A DNA stretch of 64,000 bases, from NCBI RefSeq assembly GCF_030294945.1, contig NZ_AP018448.1:5548001-5612000 (forward strand). Direction: 5' to 3'. Of the stretch, positions 1 through 7,505 are shown piece after piece (position 1 is the first letter of the stretch; each line of letters begins with the position of its first letter). The notes below the pieces were generated by a model that was given only the letters and a program-made list of their open reading frames with translations, had not been told where the DNA came from and did not search any database. Origin of the DNA: Streptomyces graminofaciens. GTDB lineage: Bacteria; Actinomycetota; Actinomycetes; Streptomycetales; Streptomycetaceae. Both the position numbers and the translations under genes were made by a program.

Positions 1-190
1 GGTCGGTGGTGGCGCGCTGCTCCCACTTCCGGTGCCCGGCGGTGCAGGGTCCGGTACGGGGGCATGCGGCCTCGCCGTGGAGGGCGGGGCGCTTGGTGCC
101 GGGGCGCAGCGGGAAGACGTGCCACCCGCGCTCGGCCGCGTCGAGAGCGGCGCGCAGCAGCACTCGCCGGGGGTCGGTCGGTTGCGTCAT
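1..190 (-). CDS. Bifunctional DNA primase/polymerase (Prim-Pol) of an AICE, N-terminal fragment
   Basis: Reading leftward from an ATG whose complement is at 188-190, an open frame runs off the left edge for 63 codons. It encodes MTQPTDPRRVLLRAALDAAE, followed by GWHVFPLRPGTKRPA and a Cys/His segment (AACPRTGPCTAGHRKWEQ). The GW-x-VFP-x-xPGxKxP pattern is the N-terminal signature of archaeo-eukaryotic-type primase/polymerase domains used as replication initiators in actinomycete integrative elements. Its place downstream of the tra/spd genes on the same strand fits a rep gene. The element's excisionase and integrase genes would be expected farther left. The C-terminus is not in the window, so any helicase or second domain cannot be judged. 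Confidence 0.8.
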   Translation of the reverse strand, partial: MTQPTDPRRVLLRAALDAAERGWHVFPLRPGTKRPALHGEAACPRTGPCTAGHRKWEQRATTD

Positions 191-280
191 GCTGGGAGAT
201 CTCCAGTTCCTTGATGGGTGACTGGCTGGACAAGGGCGGCCCCGACTTCATTGGCGTGAGGGGGGCCGCCCTTGGCGTAG

Positions 281-592
281 CTAGGTGTTCTTGGAGCGGG
301 CGAGCTTGAAGGTGATGCCGCCGACGCCGATGGGTCCGGCGGTGGTGGCGATGACGGTGATGGCGTGGGCGGTGGCGTCGAGGAGGGTGCAGAGCGCGAG
401 GACCAGGCCCCAGGTGCCGAACGCGGCGGCTCCGGCGACGCCGAAGGTGATCAGGACGCGGCGCCATGGGATGCCGGTGTGGTCGGGGCTCTGGACGACG
501 ATGACGACGGGGGCCCCGGTGGTTTCGGCGCGGCGCCAGTCGTCGGCGGGTATGTGCGGGGCGATGATCCCTGGCGGGTCACGGTGCGACAT
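281..592 (-). CDS. Small AICE membrane protein (SpdB-like spread protein)
   Basis: A 103-residue protein starting MSHRDPPGIIAPHIP. I chose the ATG at 590-592 because the minus strand carries AGAAGGG about eight bases before it; the longer in-frame extension to 709 has no such site. Two hydrophobic segments follow an N-terminal polar part: RRVLITFGVAGAAAFGTWGL and a run of LALCTLL to VIATTAGPIGVGGI. The size, two membrane segments and position between tra and rep are typical of spd (spread) proteins that help intramycelial plasmid spreading in Streptomyces. No enzymatic motif is visible. The assignment rests on context and topology more than on sequence recognition. Confidence 0.65.
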   Translation of the reverse strand: MSHRDPPGIIAPHIPADDWRRAETTGAPVVIVVQSPDHTGIPWRRVLITFGVAGAAAFGTWGLVLALCTLLDATAHAITVIATTAGPIGVGGITFKLARSKNT

Positions 593-797
593 GCGGAATC
601 CCTTCTCTGAGTGGTGCAGGGAGGCGGAAGCACCCCCTGTCGGGAGGCCTCTGGAGGGGGGTTTCAGGGGCGTTGACCTGCGAGCCTCCCTGACTCCCTG
701 AACGATCATTCGTGCAGGTCAGGGGCAGGGAGGCAGGCCAGGGAGGGGGTGAGGGAGTTCTCCCTGCATCCCTGGCCCGGCGGAGGTCCCTTCCCTG
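593..797. other. Repeat-rich gap downstream of tra; candidate cis-acting transfer locus (clt)
   Basis: This gap lies between the 3' end of the tra gene and the next cistron. The exact octamer CAGGGAGG occurs at 617-624, 726-733 and 739-746, and its complement at 685-692. Further TCCCTG cores occur at 695-700, 761-766, 769-774 (one base different) and 792-797. GCCTCCCTG at 684-692 can pair with CAGGGAGGC at 726-734. TraB-type translocases of Streptomyces plasmids bind short 8-bp repeats in a clt locus near the tra gene, so the position is right. Equating this octamer with the Tra recognition sequence is inference. Confidence 0.45.
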
Positions 798-2915
798 TCA
801 TCCGGAGGCGGAAGCGGAACCGTCCTCGGGCCGGTTGGCGAGGGCGCAGGCGAGGCGGTCGCGGCCGACGACCATGACGCCGTCGGACTTGTACGGCTCG
901 GCGCCGGTGCCGTCGAGGACGCGCTTGAGGTCGATGAACGACCACTTGCCGTAGGCATCCGCGTTCAGGGCGGCGAGCCGCTTGAGGACGTCCTGCGTGC
1001 GCACCCGCGCCGCGTCCCCGACCACAGCGGCGATGTCGGCGAGCGGGTCACGCTCCTCACCCCGCTCGATGGCGTGGAGGGTGGTGACGCCGTCGCGCAG
1101 GGCCTTGGCGCGGTCGGTGATGGCTTCGGCCGCGTCGTCGTCGATGTAGTGCGTGCGCACAGTGATGGCGGCCTGTCCGGCCGGGATGTCGATACCGGAG
1201 GAGGCGACGACCAGGGTTCCCTGGTCCAGGCCGGGGCGCAGCATGTTGGGGGCGGCGCCGCCGTCGACGGCCTTGTCCCCGAGTGCCATGCGGGCCTGGG
1301 ACTCGGTGCCGAGCGCGAGGGAGGCGCGGGTGTGGGCGCCCTCGCGTACGAGCTTGGGAAGGTTCTGGTCGGTGGGGTCCTGGGTGCCCTGCCACATCAG
1401 CACGTTCACGGCACGGCCCTGGTTGTGGATCTTGCGGACGGCCATGAAGTACCGGGAGTTGGACTTGGAGCCGCCGTAGGGGCGCTTGTCCTCGTCCTTG
1501 ACCGGGCACATGAACGCCATCTGCGCTTCGTCGACCAGCACGATCAGCGCCGGGAAGGTGGTGCCGGGCGGGGCCTGGATACGACGGTTCATCTCGTCCA
1601 CCGCGCCCTCGACCATCTCGGTCACCTGAATCACGTGCTCATCCGTCGGGCCCTGGATGAGGGTGGTGGCGAGTCCGTCGAACATGGCCCAGTCGCCGAC
1701 GCCCTTGAGATCGCCGATCAGGAACTGAACCGACCTGTCCAGCGCGACCCACAGCGCGAGGGCGCGCAGAGCGACGGTCTTGCCCTGGTTCGACAGACCG
1801 GTGATGAGCAGGTGGCGCTGGTAGAGGCTGAGGGCGGCGGCATCCCCGCGCAGGTCCTGCCCCCACGGCGCCTTGCCCTTGGCGTAGTCGGCGGTCATGG
1901 TGTCGTCGGTGACCAGCGGGGAGGGGCCGATCGGCTCGTCCAGCGCGCCGGAGTCGGCGACCCACAGCCGCACCGTGCGGGCGGCCTGCGGGATGGTGAT
2001 GAACACCTCGTGTTCGTGCCGGGTGAGGTTCTCGGCGAGCTTGCGCCGCTTGCCCTGGACTTCGTTCGTCGACACGCCCGAGGGAAGGGTGACGTCGACT
2101 TCCACGCCGCAGCCGGCGATCCGGATCGGCCCCAGCATGGACGCGCCAGCGTCGCCCATCTCCTTGATAGCGTTGCGCAGCGCGGGCACCCCGAGGTCCC
2201 GCAGGGCCTTGACCACGATCGACGGGGTGATCGGCTCGCCCTCGCTCGACCGGGCGTTGGCCGGGAGCGCCCACTGCGGGGCGGCTTGCTGCTTGCTGCC
2301 GACGGCCCACAGACCGAGCAGGGCGAGGAACGGGCCGATCGTGAGCGCCGGGCCCCACACGATCTGCACGATGCGGATCAGCAGGGCGATGAAGTCGATG
2401 GTGGCCGACAGCGGCCTGATGACGTCGCCGATGTCGCCGTTGTTGATGGCCATCACGACCCCGAGCGCGACCAGCACACCGATGCTCATACCGGCGCCGA
2501 CGGCCACGCCCTTGGCGGCCTCCACCGGGGAGTGCAACAGGTCCATGCGGCGGTGGTGCCGGGCGGCGCGGAAGCGCTGCAACCGCTCCTCCCACTCCTC
2601 CGCCGCTTCCAGGTTCCCGGCGGCCTCGGCGGCGCGGATCATCCGCTCGTAGCGGGAACCGGTCTTGCCGTCCCAGGTGCGGCGGGCCACGATCCGCCCG
2701 CCGTTGAACGTGTAGAGGCCGTGCCGGGCCACCGCCCGCGCCGTCGCCCTGGTCGACTCATGCGTGACCGCCGACTTCACCGCGCGACCGGAACGCACCC
2801 ACAGCGGGGCGGGCGGCGTCGGCGGGGCGTCGGGGACGACGGTCAGCACCGTGGGCGCCGTGCTGTCAGCCGGGGGGTCGGTGGGCTTGTGGAGGTGGAC
2901 GACGTTCTCAGACAT
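798..2915 (-). CDS. FtsK/SpoIIIE-type conjugative DNA translocase (Tra)
   Basis: A 705-residue protein. The ATG at 2915 is preceded on its strand by AGGAGAA, eight bases away. Two membrane segments lie at about residues 140-160 (GMSIGVLVALGVVMA) and 172-205. The motor follows, with a Walker A motif GLSNQGKT near residue 373 and a Walker B motif LIVLVDEAQ near 458. Downstream is the WQGTQDPT segment typical of FtsK-like transfer ATPases. Such proteins form hexameric pumps that move double-stranded DNA between hyphae in AICE conjugation, without a relaxase. It sits in the minus-strand transfer operon between a small coiled-coil gene and a spread gene. Length and domain order are normal and no lesion is seen. 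Confidence 0.92.
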   Translation of the reverse strand: MSENVVHLHKPTDPPADSTAPTVLTVVPDAPPTPPAPLWVRSGRAVKSAVTHESTRATARAVARHGLYTFNGGRIVARRTWDGKTGSRYERMIRAAEAAGNLEAAEEWEERLQRFRAARHHRRMDLLHSPVEAAKGVAVGAGMSIGVLVALGVVMAINNGDIGDVIRPLSATIDFIALLIRIVQIVWGPALTIGPFLALLGLWAVGSKQQAAPQWALPANARSSEGEPITPSIVVKALRDLGVPALRNAIKEMGDAGASMLGPIRIAGCGVEVDVTLPSGVSTNEVQGKRRKLAENLTRHEHEVFITIPQAARTVRLWVADSGALDEPIGPSPLVTDDTMTADYAKGKAPWGQDLRGDAAALSLYQRHLLITGLSNQGKTVALRALALWVALDRSVQFLIGDLKGVGDWAMFDGLATTLIQGPTDEHVIQVTEMVEGAVDEMNRRIQAPPGTTFPALIVLVDEAQMAFMCPVKDEDKRPYGGSKSNSRYFMAVRKIHNQGRAVNVLMWQGTQDPTDQNLPKLVREGAHTRASLALGTESQARMALGDKAVDGGAAPNMLRPGLDQGTLVVASSGIDIPAGQAAITVRTHYIDDDAAEAITDRAKALRDGVTTLHAIERGEERDPLADIAAVVGDAARVRTQDVLKRLAALNADAYGKWSFIDLKRVLDGTGAEPYKSDGVMVVGRDRLACALANRPEDGSASASG

Positions 2916-2967
2916 GCTGGAAGTTCTCCTGACTGCCCCTTCGGGGGCGGGAGTTGAGGAAGAGATG

Positions 2968-3006
2968 CCGGGGTGGCCGTGTCCGTGGCAGGGGCGGCCA
3001 CCCCGG
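2968..3006 (-). other. Perfect 12-bp stem-loop just upstream of tra
   Basis: CCGGGGTGGCCG at 2968-2979 pairs perfectly with CGGCCACCCCGG at 2995-3006, with a 15-base loop. It lies in the roughly 100-base gap between the small coiled-coil gene and tra, inside a presumed operon. No T-run follows, so it may stabilise or process the mRNA or attenuate it; the function is inferred. Confidence 0.5.
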
Positions 3007-3016
3007 TAGCGGCTGG

Positions 3017-3334
3017 TCAGAACCAGCGGGACGACTTCTTGGCGGCCTTGGCGCGGGCGGCCTCAGTGATAAGCCGCTGACGCTCGCCATACAGGGCCGT
3101 CAGCTCGGCGTTCAGCCGCGTCTCGACGGCGGAACCGATGGAGTCCATGCGGTCCTCGGCGCCGGTCGTGCTGCGGCCCCGGTGGACGTTGCGGGCGCCT
3201 TGGGCCATCGCGCGTGTCATCGCGAGGCGTTCACGGCTGGTCAGCGGCCACCACTCGCCCCGCCGCACCGCTTCCAGCTTCTTCACGGTCCGCTCGATCT
3301 CGCGATCAAGGCGGCGTACCTCAGAGTTACCCAT
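3017..3334 (-). CDS. Small charged, probably coiled-coil AICE protein, function unknown
   Basis: A 105-residue protein beginning MGNSEVRRLDREIERTVKKL. The ATG at 3334 lies two bases after the stop of the upstream RRQRL gene, which argues for translational coupling and for this start rather than the long in-frame extension to 3661. The sequence is rich in Arg, Glu and Ala with heptad-like hydrophobic spacing in the first 25 residues and again at about residues 75-100. There is no signal peptide or membrane span. Proteins of this size and charge are commonly found between the RRQRL and tra genes of Streptomyces AICEs. I do not recognise a named family and make no functional claim. Confidence 0.7.
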   Translation of the reverse strand: MGNSEVRRLDREIERTVKKLEAVRRGEWWPLTSRERLAMTRAMAQGARNVHRGRSTTGAEDRMDSIGSAVETRLNAELTALYGERQRLITEAARAKAAKKSSRWF

Positions 3335-3336
3335 GG

Positions 3337-3723
3337 TCAATGGCTCCCTTCGGACCCGTCCGGGTCGGGGTAGGCGCAGGGCACGCAGGTGCCGAGTGAG
3401 GTGGGCAGGCAGTAGCTGTAGGTCCCCTGGCACTTGGGGCAGGTGCGGCGGGCGAGCATCGCCAGAGCGAGCGCGCCCCACTTGCGCGAGGTCATCGGCC
3501 GCACCGGCTTGGCGAGGTCGATCCGGTAGAGGTAGGCGACCAGCGGCGGACGCCGGTGCCGCCCGCGCATGACCTGCGCCGCCACCTCCTGACCACCCGG
3601 ACGCAGACCCATCGCGCGCAGTCCACGGCGGGTGGCATAGCCGTCCGGCGCGCACTTCCACGGGTAGGTCGGTATGCCGTAGCGGGACCCGGTCGGGTCG
3701 AAGAACGCGGCGTGCGCCACCAT
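3337..3723 (-). CDS. RRQRL-motif zinc-binding protein of an AICE
   Basis: A 128-residue protein starting MVAHAAFFDPTGSRYGIPTY. The central block WKCAPDGYATRRGLRAMGLR followed by PGGQEVAAQV matches the conserved core of the RRQRL family, with RRGLR in place of RRQLR. A C-terminal zinc-ribbon-like cluster follows: CPKCQGTYSYC, then TCVPC. The ATG at 3723 shares bases with the stop of the SpdB2-like gene that precedes it in transcription, so the two are translationally coupled. Family members occur almost only in actinomycete integrative elements and are suspected to help transfer or regulation. The biochemical role is unknown. Confidence 0.8.
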   Translation of the reverse strand: MVAHAAFFDPTGSRYGIPTYPWKCAPDGYATRRGLRAMGLRPGGQEVAAQVMRGRHRRPPLVAYLYRIDLAKPVRPMTSRKWGALALAMLARRTCPKCQGTYSYCLPTSLGTCVPCAYPDPDGSEGSH

Positions 3724-4835
3724 CAGGCCACCGCCTCAGCGGCCCGTTCGGCCTTGAGCGCGTCCCGCAGTGTGCGGGCGTTGGCCGGGGATGTGTGGAC
3801 CGCGCGGCGAATGCCCTCAGCCGTGATCTGAGCGTCCGGCCAGTCGGCCGTCACCTGCCGTGCCTCAGCCAGCAGATCGGCCGCAGTCCGCTTCGGCCGT
3901 GCCGATCGAGCCAACTCGGGAACACGGCCAGTCGCCCGCCGGGCCGGGGTCGACTCGGCCGCCACCGTGCGCTTCTCGATCGGCGCCACCGGCGCCCGAT
4001 CCACCACGGGGCCGATCGCCGGTACGGGCTTGAGCGGAAGAATCGACTTGCCCAGGTCGACCGCGACCGGATCGGGCACGGACAGCCGGGTCAACGTCAC
4101 GGCCGGGGCCGGGGTCGATTCCCCCAGCTCAGCCATAGACCGTTTCCTTATGGTCTCGGTAGATTCCTCCGCATTTACCATCGGGGCGGGTGCGGGGTCT
4201 GTGGTGCCGAACATCGACCCCAGCGCGGCATCGGCGCCAGCGGTGACACGCTCGCGCTGGACGTCCAACAACCTCGATCCCAGTGCCACATCCCCGACCC
4301 CGACCCTGCGGGCCAGACGCCACGACTTGCGCTCCGACCACTTCTTGACCCGGTCGCTGGGGTGGTGGGCAGCGCGGGCGCGGTGGTAGGCGAGCGCCCG
4401 CACGATGTCGGCGGTACGCCGCTCGTTCTCCGCATCCCGGCCGTCGGTGTGGACCACGATGCGGCGGGCGAGGAACGCCATGCCCTCCGCCGACACGGAC
4501 ATGCCCATCGGGGTCAGGGCGTAGATGACGGTCCGGCCCGGGTCCGGAGCGGCCATCGCGCCCATGGCGGACGCGGCGGTCGGCAGCGCCCACAGCCCGA
4601 GCCGCACCACACGCGGGGAGGACTGGCCCAGCATGGTCAGCCCCAACAGGACCAGGGCGAGCACGGCGGTGGCGCCCTCACCAGCGGCGAGCGCCCCGAG
4701 CGCGGTGCCCTTGCCGTAGGCGTGGCCGATGTTGCTGTACGTGCCGATACCGCCGATCACGCCCGTGGCCAGCATCGGCACGAACGCGGCAGCCAACACA
4801 CCGGTCTGAGCCCTCGTCAACGCAGTCTGGCTCAC
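3723..4835 (-). CDS. SpdB2-like intramycelial spread membrane protein
   Basis: A 370-residue protein read from GTG at 4835, giving VSQTALTRAQTGVLAAAF. This GTG overlaps the stop of the preceding Pycsar-like gene (GTGA), so I prefer it to the upstream ATG at 5162, whose extra residues are a shadow of that gene. Four hydrophobic segments occupy the first 130 or so residues. A basic region (RVKKWSERKSWRLARRVG) and a long Pro/Ala-rich tail ending in a helical C-terminal domain (SARPKRTAADLLAEARQV) follow. This is the layout of SpdB2 proteins, which act with TraB to spread plasmids along hyphae. The C-terminal domain resembles DNA-binding helices, which is inference. Confidence 0.8.
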   Translation of the reverse strand: MSQTALTRAQTGVLAAAFVPMLATGVIGGIGTYSNIGHAYGKGTALGALAAGEGATAVLALVLLGLTMLGQSSPRVVRLGLWALPTAASAMGAMAAPDPGRTVIYALTPMGMSVSAEGMAFLARRIVVHTDGRDAENERRTADIVRALAYHRARAAHHPSDRVKKWSERKSWRLARRVGVGDVALGSRLLDVQRERVTAGADAALGSMFGTTDPAPAPMVNAEESTETIRKRSMAELGESTPAPAVTLTRLSVPDPVAVDLGKSILPLKPVPAIGPVVDRAPVAPIEKRTVAAESTPARRATGRVPELARSARPKRTAADLLAEARQVTADWPDAQITAEGIRRAVHTSPANARTLRDALKAERAAEAVA

Positions 4836-5281
4836 AGGGCACCCCCAGCGGTGAGCAGAAGAGCGAGGACGAGCAGGGCACCGCCCACGCAGGTCAGGTC
4901 GACCGCCCGGCGCAGACCGGTGAACTTCACGACGGCGAGGCGGGACAGGCCCGCGATGTCCGCGCTGAGACGGTCCTCGCCCAGGCGGGCCGTGATCTCC
5001 TCGGCGGTGAGCGTCGCCCACAGCGGGAACCCGTGCCGCCCCCTGATGTTGGGCCGCACCGACCGCAGCAGCAGACCCGCCGCCACGACCAGCAGCGCCA
5101 CACCGAACCCGCCCACCGCGTACGCGGCCGGGGTCAGCGGCATGTCCTTGGCGACCGTCCACGCACCGGCCAGCACCGCGCCGACGAACGCCAGCAGCAG
5201 ACCGGTCTTATTGTCAGTCCGGGCAATCTCCGCCTTGACCTCTGCGTGCGCGATGGTCAAGTTCTGGTGGAGGGTGCTCAC
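4832..5281 (-). CDS. Pycsar-effector-like (PycTM, DUF5706-type) membrane protein in an AICE
   Basis: A 149-residue protein starting with GTG at 5281 (VSTLHQNLTIAHAEVKAEIA). It carries the segment EIARTDNKTGLLLAFVGAVL characteristic of PycTM-like proteins: a short amphipathic N-terminus with an E-x-x-R-x-D-x-K motif leading into transmembrane helix 1. Helices follow at about residues 28-47, 53-75 and 132-149. Family members paired with a pyrimidine cyclase (PycC) act as membrane-damaging anti-phage effectors. No cyclase gene is seen here. The gene overlaps its neighbours by GTGA at both ends, inside the spread/transfer operon, so here it may serve transfer or exclusion instead. Family confidence is good; a defence role is unproven. 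Confidence 0.75.
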   Translation of the reverse strand: MSTLHQNLTIAHAEVKAEIARTDNKTGLLLAFVGAVLAGAWTVAKDMPLTPAAYAVGGFGVALLVVAAGLLLRSVRPNIRGRHGFPLWATLTAEEITARLGEDRLSADIAGLSRLAVVKFTGLRRAVDLTCVGGALLVLALLLTAGGAL

Positions 5282-5544
5282 GCTCCCACCTCCGGCAGCA
5301 CCGAGGCGGACGTGTTGGCCAGGTCCCGGCGGGCGGCGAGCGCCCGGTTCCGGGCCCGGCGGACGCGGCGGGCGTCCAGTTCGGTCGGGGTGCGGTCGAG
5401 GGTGATGATCTGCGCGTCCAGCAGGTCGACGTCCGCGAGGATCGCGGGCATCTCCTGCTCGATCGCGTCCAGCTCCGTGTCCGTCGGCTCGATCCAGTCG
5501 GCGAACGCCGTAACAGCGTCCTGAACTGTGACGATGGGGCTCAT
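5278..5544 (-). CDS. DUF6284 family small protein, first gene of the AICE transfer operon
   Basis: An 88-residue acidic protein, MSPIVTVQDAVTAFADWIEP, then a predicted helical hairpin TDTELDAIEQEMPAILADVD and an arginine-rich end RRVRRARNRALAARRDLA. The pattern of Glu/Asp-rich helices followed by a basic helix is that of the DUF6284 family found in Streptomyces AICEs. I chose ATG at 5544; the in-frame extension to 5772 is non-coding leader. The stop overlaps the GTG of the next gene. It is the most upstream gene of the leftward operon, so promoter and operator elements should lie in 5545-5977. Function unknown. Confidence 0.75.
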   Translation of the reverse strand: MSPIVTVQDAVTAFADWIEPTDTELDAIEQEMPAILADVDLLDAQIITLDRTPTELDARRVRRARNRALAARRDLANTSASVLPEVGA

Positions 5545-5977
5545 AGGGTCGTGATTCCTCTCAGACAGGAACGGCCCGAACAGCGGCTCCGGTGTTCCCG
5601 CACCGGAGCCGCGCGCCGTTGAAGTCGGAAGTTCCGGCTCCCCTCGGCGCTGCACGTACGAGACGTGCAGCGGAGGCAACCAGCCGCAGACACTGAGCTG
5701 CGGAAAGGTCGAAGATGCGCGGGCCGTACCCCGCGCCGACCGCCTTATCGGAGGAGGCGGCGACCTCATCACACTGTTGAGTTTTCAACCAATCGGCGCT
5801 TCCTTCGTACCGACCCCTGCGGGCCTTCCTCCGGCGCACCTGTACAGCAGAGCCGTACGTGACACCCCGTCTAGCTTGTCTGGAGGAGTGCCTGGGCAAG
5901 AGATTGCACGAGTCAGGCTTGGAGAGTCAAGCCCTCTGGTCTAACTTGTACGGAGGAGTTGGAGTAGAGGAGATGCA
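5545..5977. promoter_or_regulatory. Divergent control region of the AICE transfer operon and its GntR repressor
   Basis: This 433-base region has no gene. Two perfect hairpins lie in what would be the leader of the leftward operon: GCGGCTCCGGTG (5583-5594) with CACCGGAGCCGC (5601-5612), and GCTGCACGT (5649-5657) with ACGTGCAGC (5663-5671). Nearer the repressor gene is a 22-base direct repeat 70 bases apart, described separately. A TTGA-GTTT-TCAA dyad also lies near 5773. The layout suggests that transcription in both directions starts here and is repressed by the adjacent GntR protein, as KorSA does in pSAM2. Exact promoters cannot be fixed by eye. Confidence 0.55.
5869..5960 (+). repeat. 22-bp direct repeat, candidate GntR operator pair
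   Basis: GTCTAGCTTGTCTGGAGGAG at 5869-5888 recurs as GTCTAACTTGTACGGAGGAG at 5939-5958, with three differences. The copies are exactly 70 bases apart and immediately precede the GntR gene. Position and spacing suggest autoregulatory operators. The GGAGGAG part could also serve as a ribosome-binding sequence in the second copy, so part of the similarity might be trivial. Confidence 0.5.
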
Positions 5978-6754
5978 TTGCCGGTGCGACGCGGTATGAC
6001 GAAGGCTCAAGAAATCGCCTATGACCTGCGCGAACAGATTCAGTCCGGGCGACTGGTGGGGGGCGAAGCGCTCCCCAGCGAATCGAAGATGATGAGCCAG
6101 TACGGCTACAGCCGCGAGACCATCCGCGCTGGCGTCCGCCTCTTGATTGAGGAAGGCCTAGTCGTCACGGGACAGGGGCAGGGGAAGTACGTCCGTGAGG
6201 ACTATCCGCCTGTCGTTTGGAACTGGACGACTCTGGAGAGTCGGAGCCGCCACGCCACTGCGGTCGAAGGACGGACCGCCGGTGACCAGTGGGCCAGCGT
6301 GATTGCGGAGAACGGGAACGCCCCCCGACAAGACATCACTGTGTCGATCGTTGAGCCGCCGACCCATGTGCGCGAGTGCCTCGAACTCCCCCCAGACGGT
6401 CTAGCCGTGGCCCGCAAGCGCGTCCGGTACATAGACAACCGGCCCTACGCTCTCGCCGACTCGTACTTCCCCCAGGAACTCGTGACCGGCACACCTTTGA
6501 TGGAGCCTCGCGACGTCTCCGCGCCCGGCGGCATCCTGGCCTCGGTAGGGCTTGTGCAAGCCAAGTACAGGGACGAGATTTCAGTCCGTATGCCAACTCG
6601 ACAGGAGGCCGAGCTACTTGCTCTCCCTGCGGCAACACCGATCGCAGAGCACACCCGAACCGGTTACGACGCGGACGGCCGCCCCCTACGCTGCATGGTC
6701 ACGATCCTCCCCGGAGACAGGCACAAGATCCTCTATGAAGTCAGCACCGACTGA
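5978..6754 (+). CDS. GntR/HutC-type transcriptional repressor with UTRA domain (KorSA-like)
   Basis: A protein of about 258 residues. Residues 7-75 form a winged helix-turn-helix: SGRLVGGEALPSESKMMSQY, then GYSRETIRAGVRLLIEEGLV. The UTRA ligand-binding domain follows to the end and includes RYIDNRPYALADSYFPQEL. The start is uncertain: TTG 5978 (five bases after AGGAG), GTG 5984 or ATG 5996 all fit; the TTG has the best spacing. In AICEs such repressors hold the transfer and activator genes silent. It is divergent from the transfer operon and its end overlaps the next gene by 20 bases, so the two form an operon. Confidence 0.88.
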   Translation: MPVRRGMTKAQEIAYDLREQIQSGRLVGGEALPSESKMMSQYGYSRETIRAGVRLLIEEGLVVTGQGQGKYVREDYPPVVWNWTTLESRSRHATAVEGRTAGDQWASVIAENGNAPRQDITVSIVEPPTHVRECLELPPDGLAVARKRVRYIDNRPYALADSYFPQELVTGTPLMEPRDVSAPGGILASVGLVQAKYRDEISVRMPTRQEAELLALPAATPIAEHTRTGYDADGRPLRCMVTILPGDRHKILYEVSTD

Positions 6755-7355
6755 GTACCTTCGCCCTGCGGCGGCGAAGGACGTACCTGCCCTCTTGACT
6801 CTCCGAACTGAGGCCGAAGGGTGGCTACGCACCAAGGGCACGGACCAGTGGAGCGACACGGAGACCGGTGAGCGGGCCATCGCGAAATGGCGCGCCAGCA
6901 TAGATGAGGGGCGTGCATGGGTCGTGGTCGGCGAGCATGACGAAGTGCTCGCGACCGTGAGCCGGGGCCCCGTCGACCGAGACTTCTGGAGGGACTCCGA
7001 CCGCCCGGAAACAGCGCTGTACCTCTACAAGCTGATAGTCGCGCGCGAAGCGTCCGGGCGGCATCTGGGCACACGAGTCATCGACTGGATGTCCCGCCTT
7101 GCAGCACTGGAAGGGCGAACCTGGGTGCGCATCGACACGTGGCGCACGAACATGGGGCTGCACGCCTACTACGAACGGCTCGGCTTCCAGCACGTCCGCA
7201 CCGAAGCTCCGTCCCACCGTCGCTCTGGATGGCTCGCACAGCGCCCGGCGGGTGAAGTCACCATGCCCGACGACCTCTTGCCCGTCGGTGGCCTCCACCA
7301 GGAGCAGAACGAGGACGTGGCCACGCGCGTCGCGGTGCCGCTTCAGAGGGGCTAA
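6735..7355 (+). CDS. GNAT family N-acetyltransferase carried by the AICE
   Basis: A 206-residue protein starting at ATG 6735, MKSAPTEYLRPAAAKDVPAL, overlapping the GntR gene by 20 bases. The acetyl-CoA binding motif is LYKLIVAREASGRHLGTRVI, with the usual basic-x-x-G-x-x-G turn. It is followed by the conserved C-terminal WRTNMGLHAYYERLGFQHVR, containing the N-x-x-x-x-x-Y-x-x-x-GF element. This is a complete single GNAT domain with a roughly 40-residue polar tail. The substrate is unknown. Coupling to the repressor suggests either a role in element biology or passenger cargo. Confidence 0.85.
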   Translation: MKSAPTEYLRPAAAKDVPALLTLRTEAEGWLRTKGTDQWSDTETGERAIAKWRASIDEGRAWVVVGEHDEVLATVSRGPVDRDFWRDSDRPETALYLYKLIVAREASGRHLGTRVIDWMSRLAALEGRTWVRIDTWRTNMGLHAYYERLGFQHVRTEAPSHRRSGWLAQRPAGEVTMPDDLLPVGGLHQEQNEDVATRVAVPLQRG

Positions 7356-7380
7356 CGCGCTGGTCAGCCGTGGGGCGCTC

Positions 7381-7434
7381 CGTCTCAGTTTCCGTCTCAT
7401 TCATCCCCGTCCGCCGTCGTTCACAGCAGTTCAC
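7381..7434 (+). repeat. Short direct repeats near attR (possible integrase arm sites)
   Basis: CGTCTCA occurs at 7381-7387 and 7393-7399, and GTTCAC at 7419-7424 and 7429-7434, each pair one helical turn or so apart. They lie 70-130 bases inside the element from the tRNA-derived core. Tyrosine integrases use such arm-type repeats, but this is only positional inference. Confidence 0.3.
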
Positions 7435-7505
7435 GTCACAAACGCGCGTACGGGAATGAACGAGGTTGAACGGCTACGGATCGCGGCCTGACCAGCCCGG
7501 ACAAA

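Noticed and set aside
1074..2957. 627-codon plus-strand frame opposite the tra gene
   Set aside because: It is the antisense of a clear FtsK-type coding sequence, with His/Gly/Arg-rich composition typical of GC-rich shadow frames and no domain.
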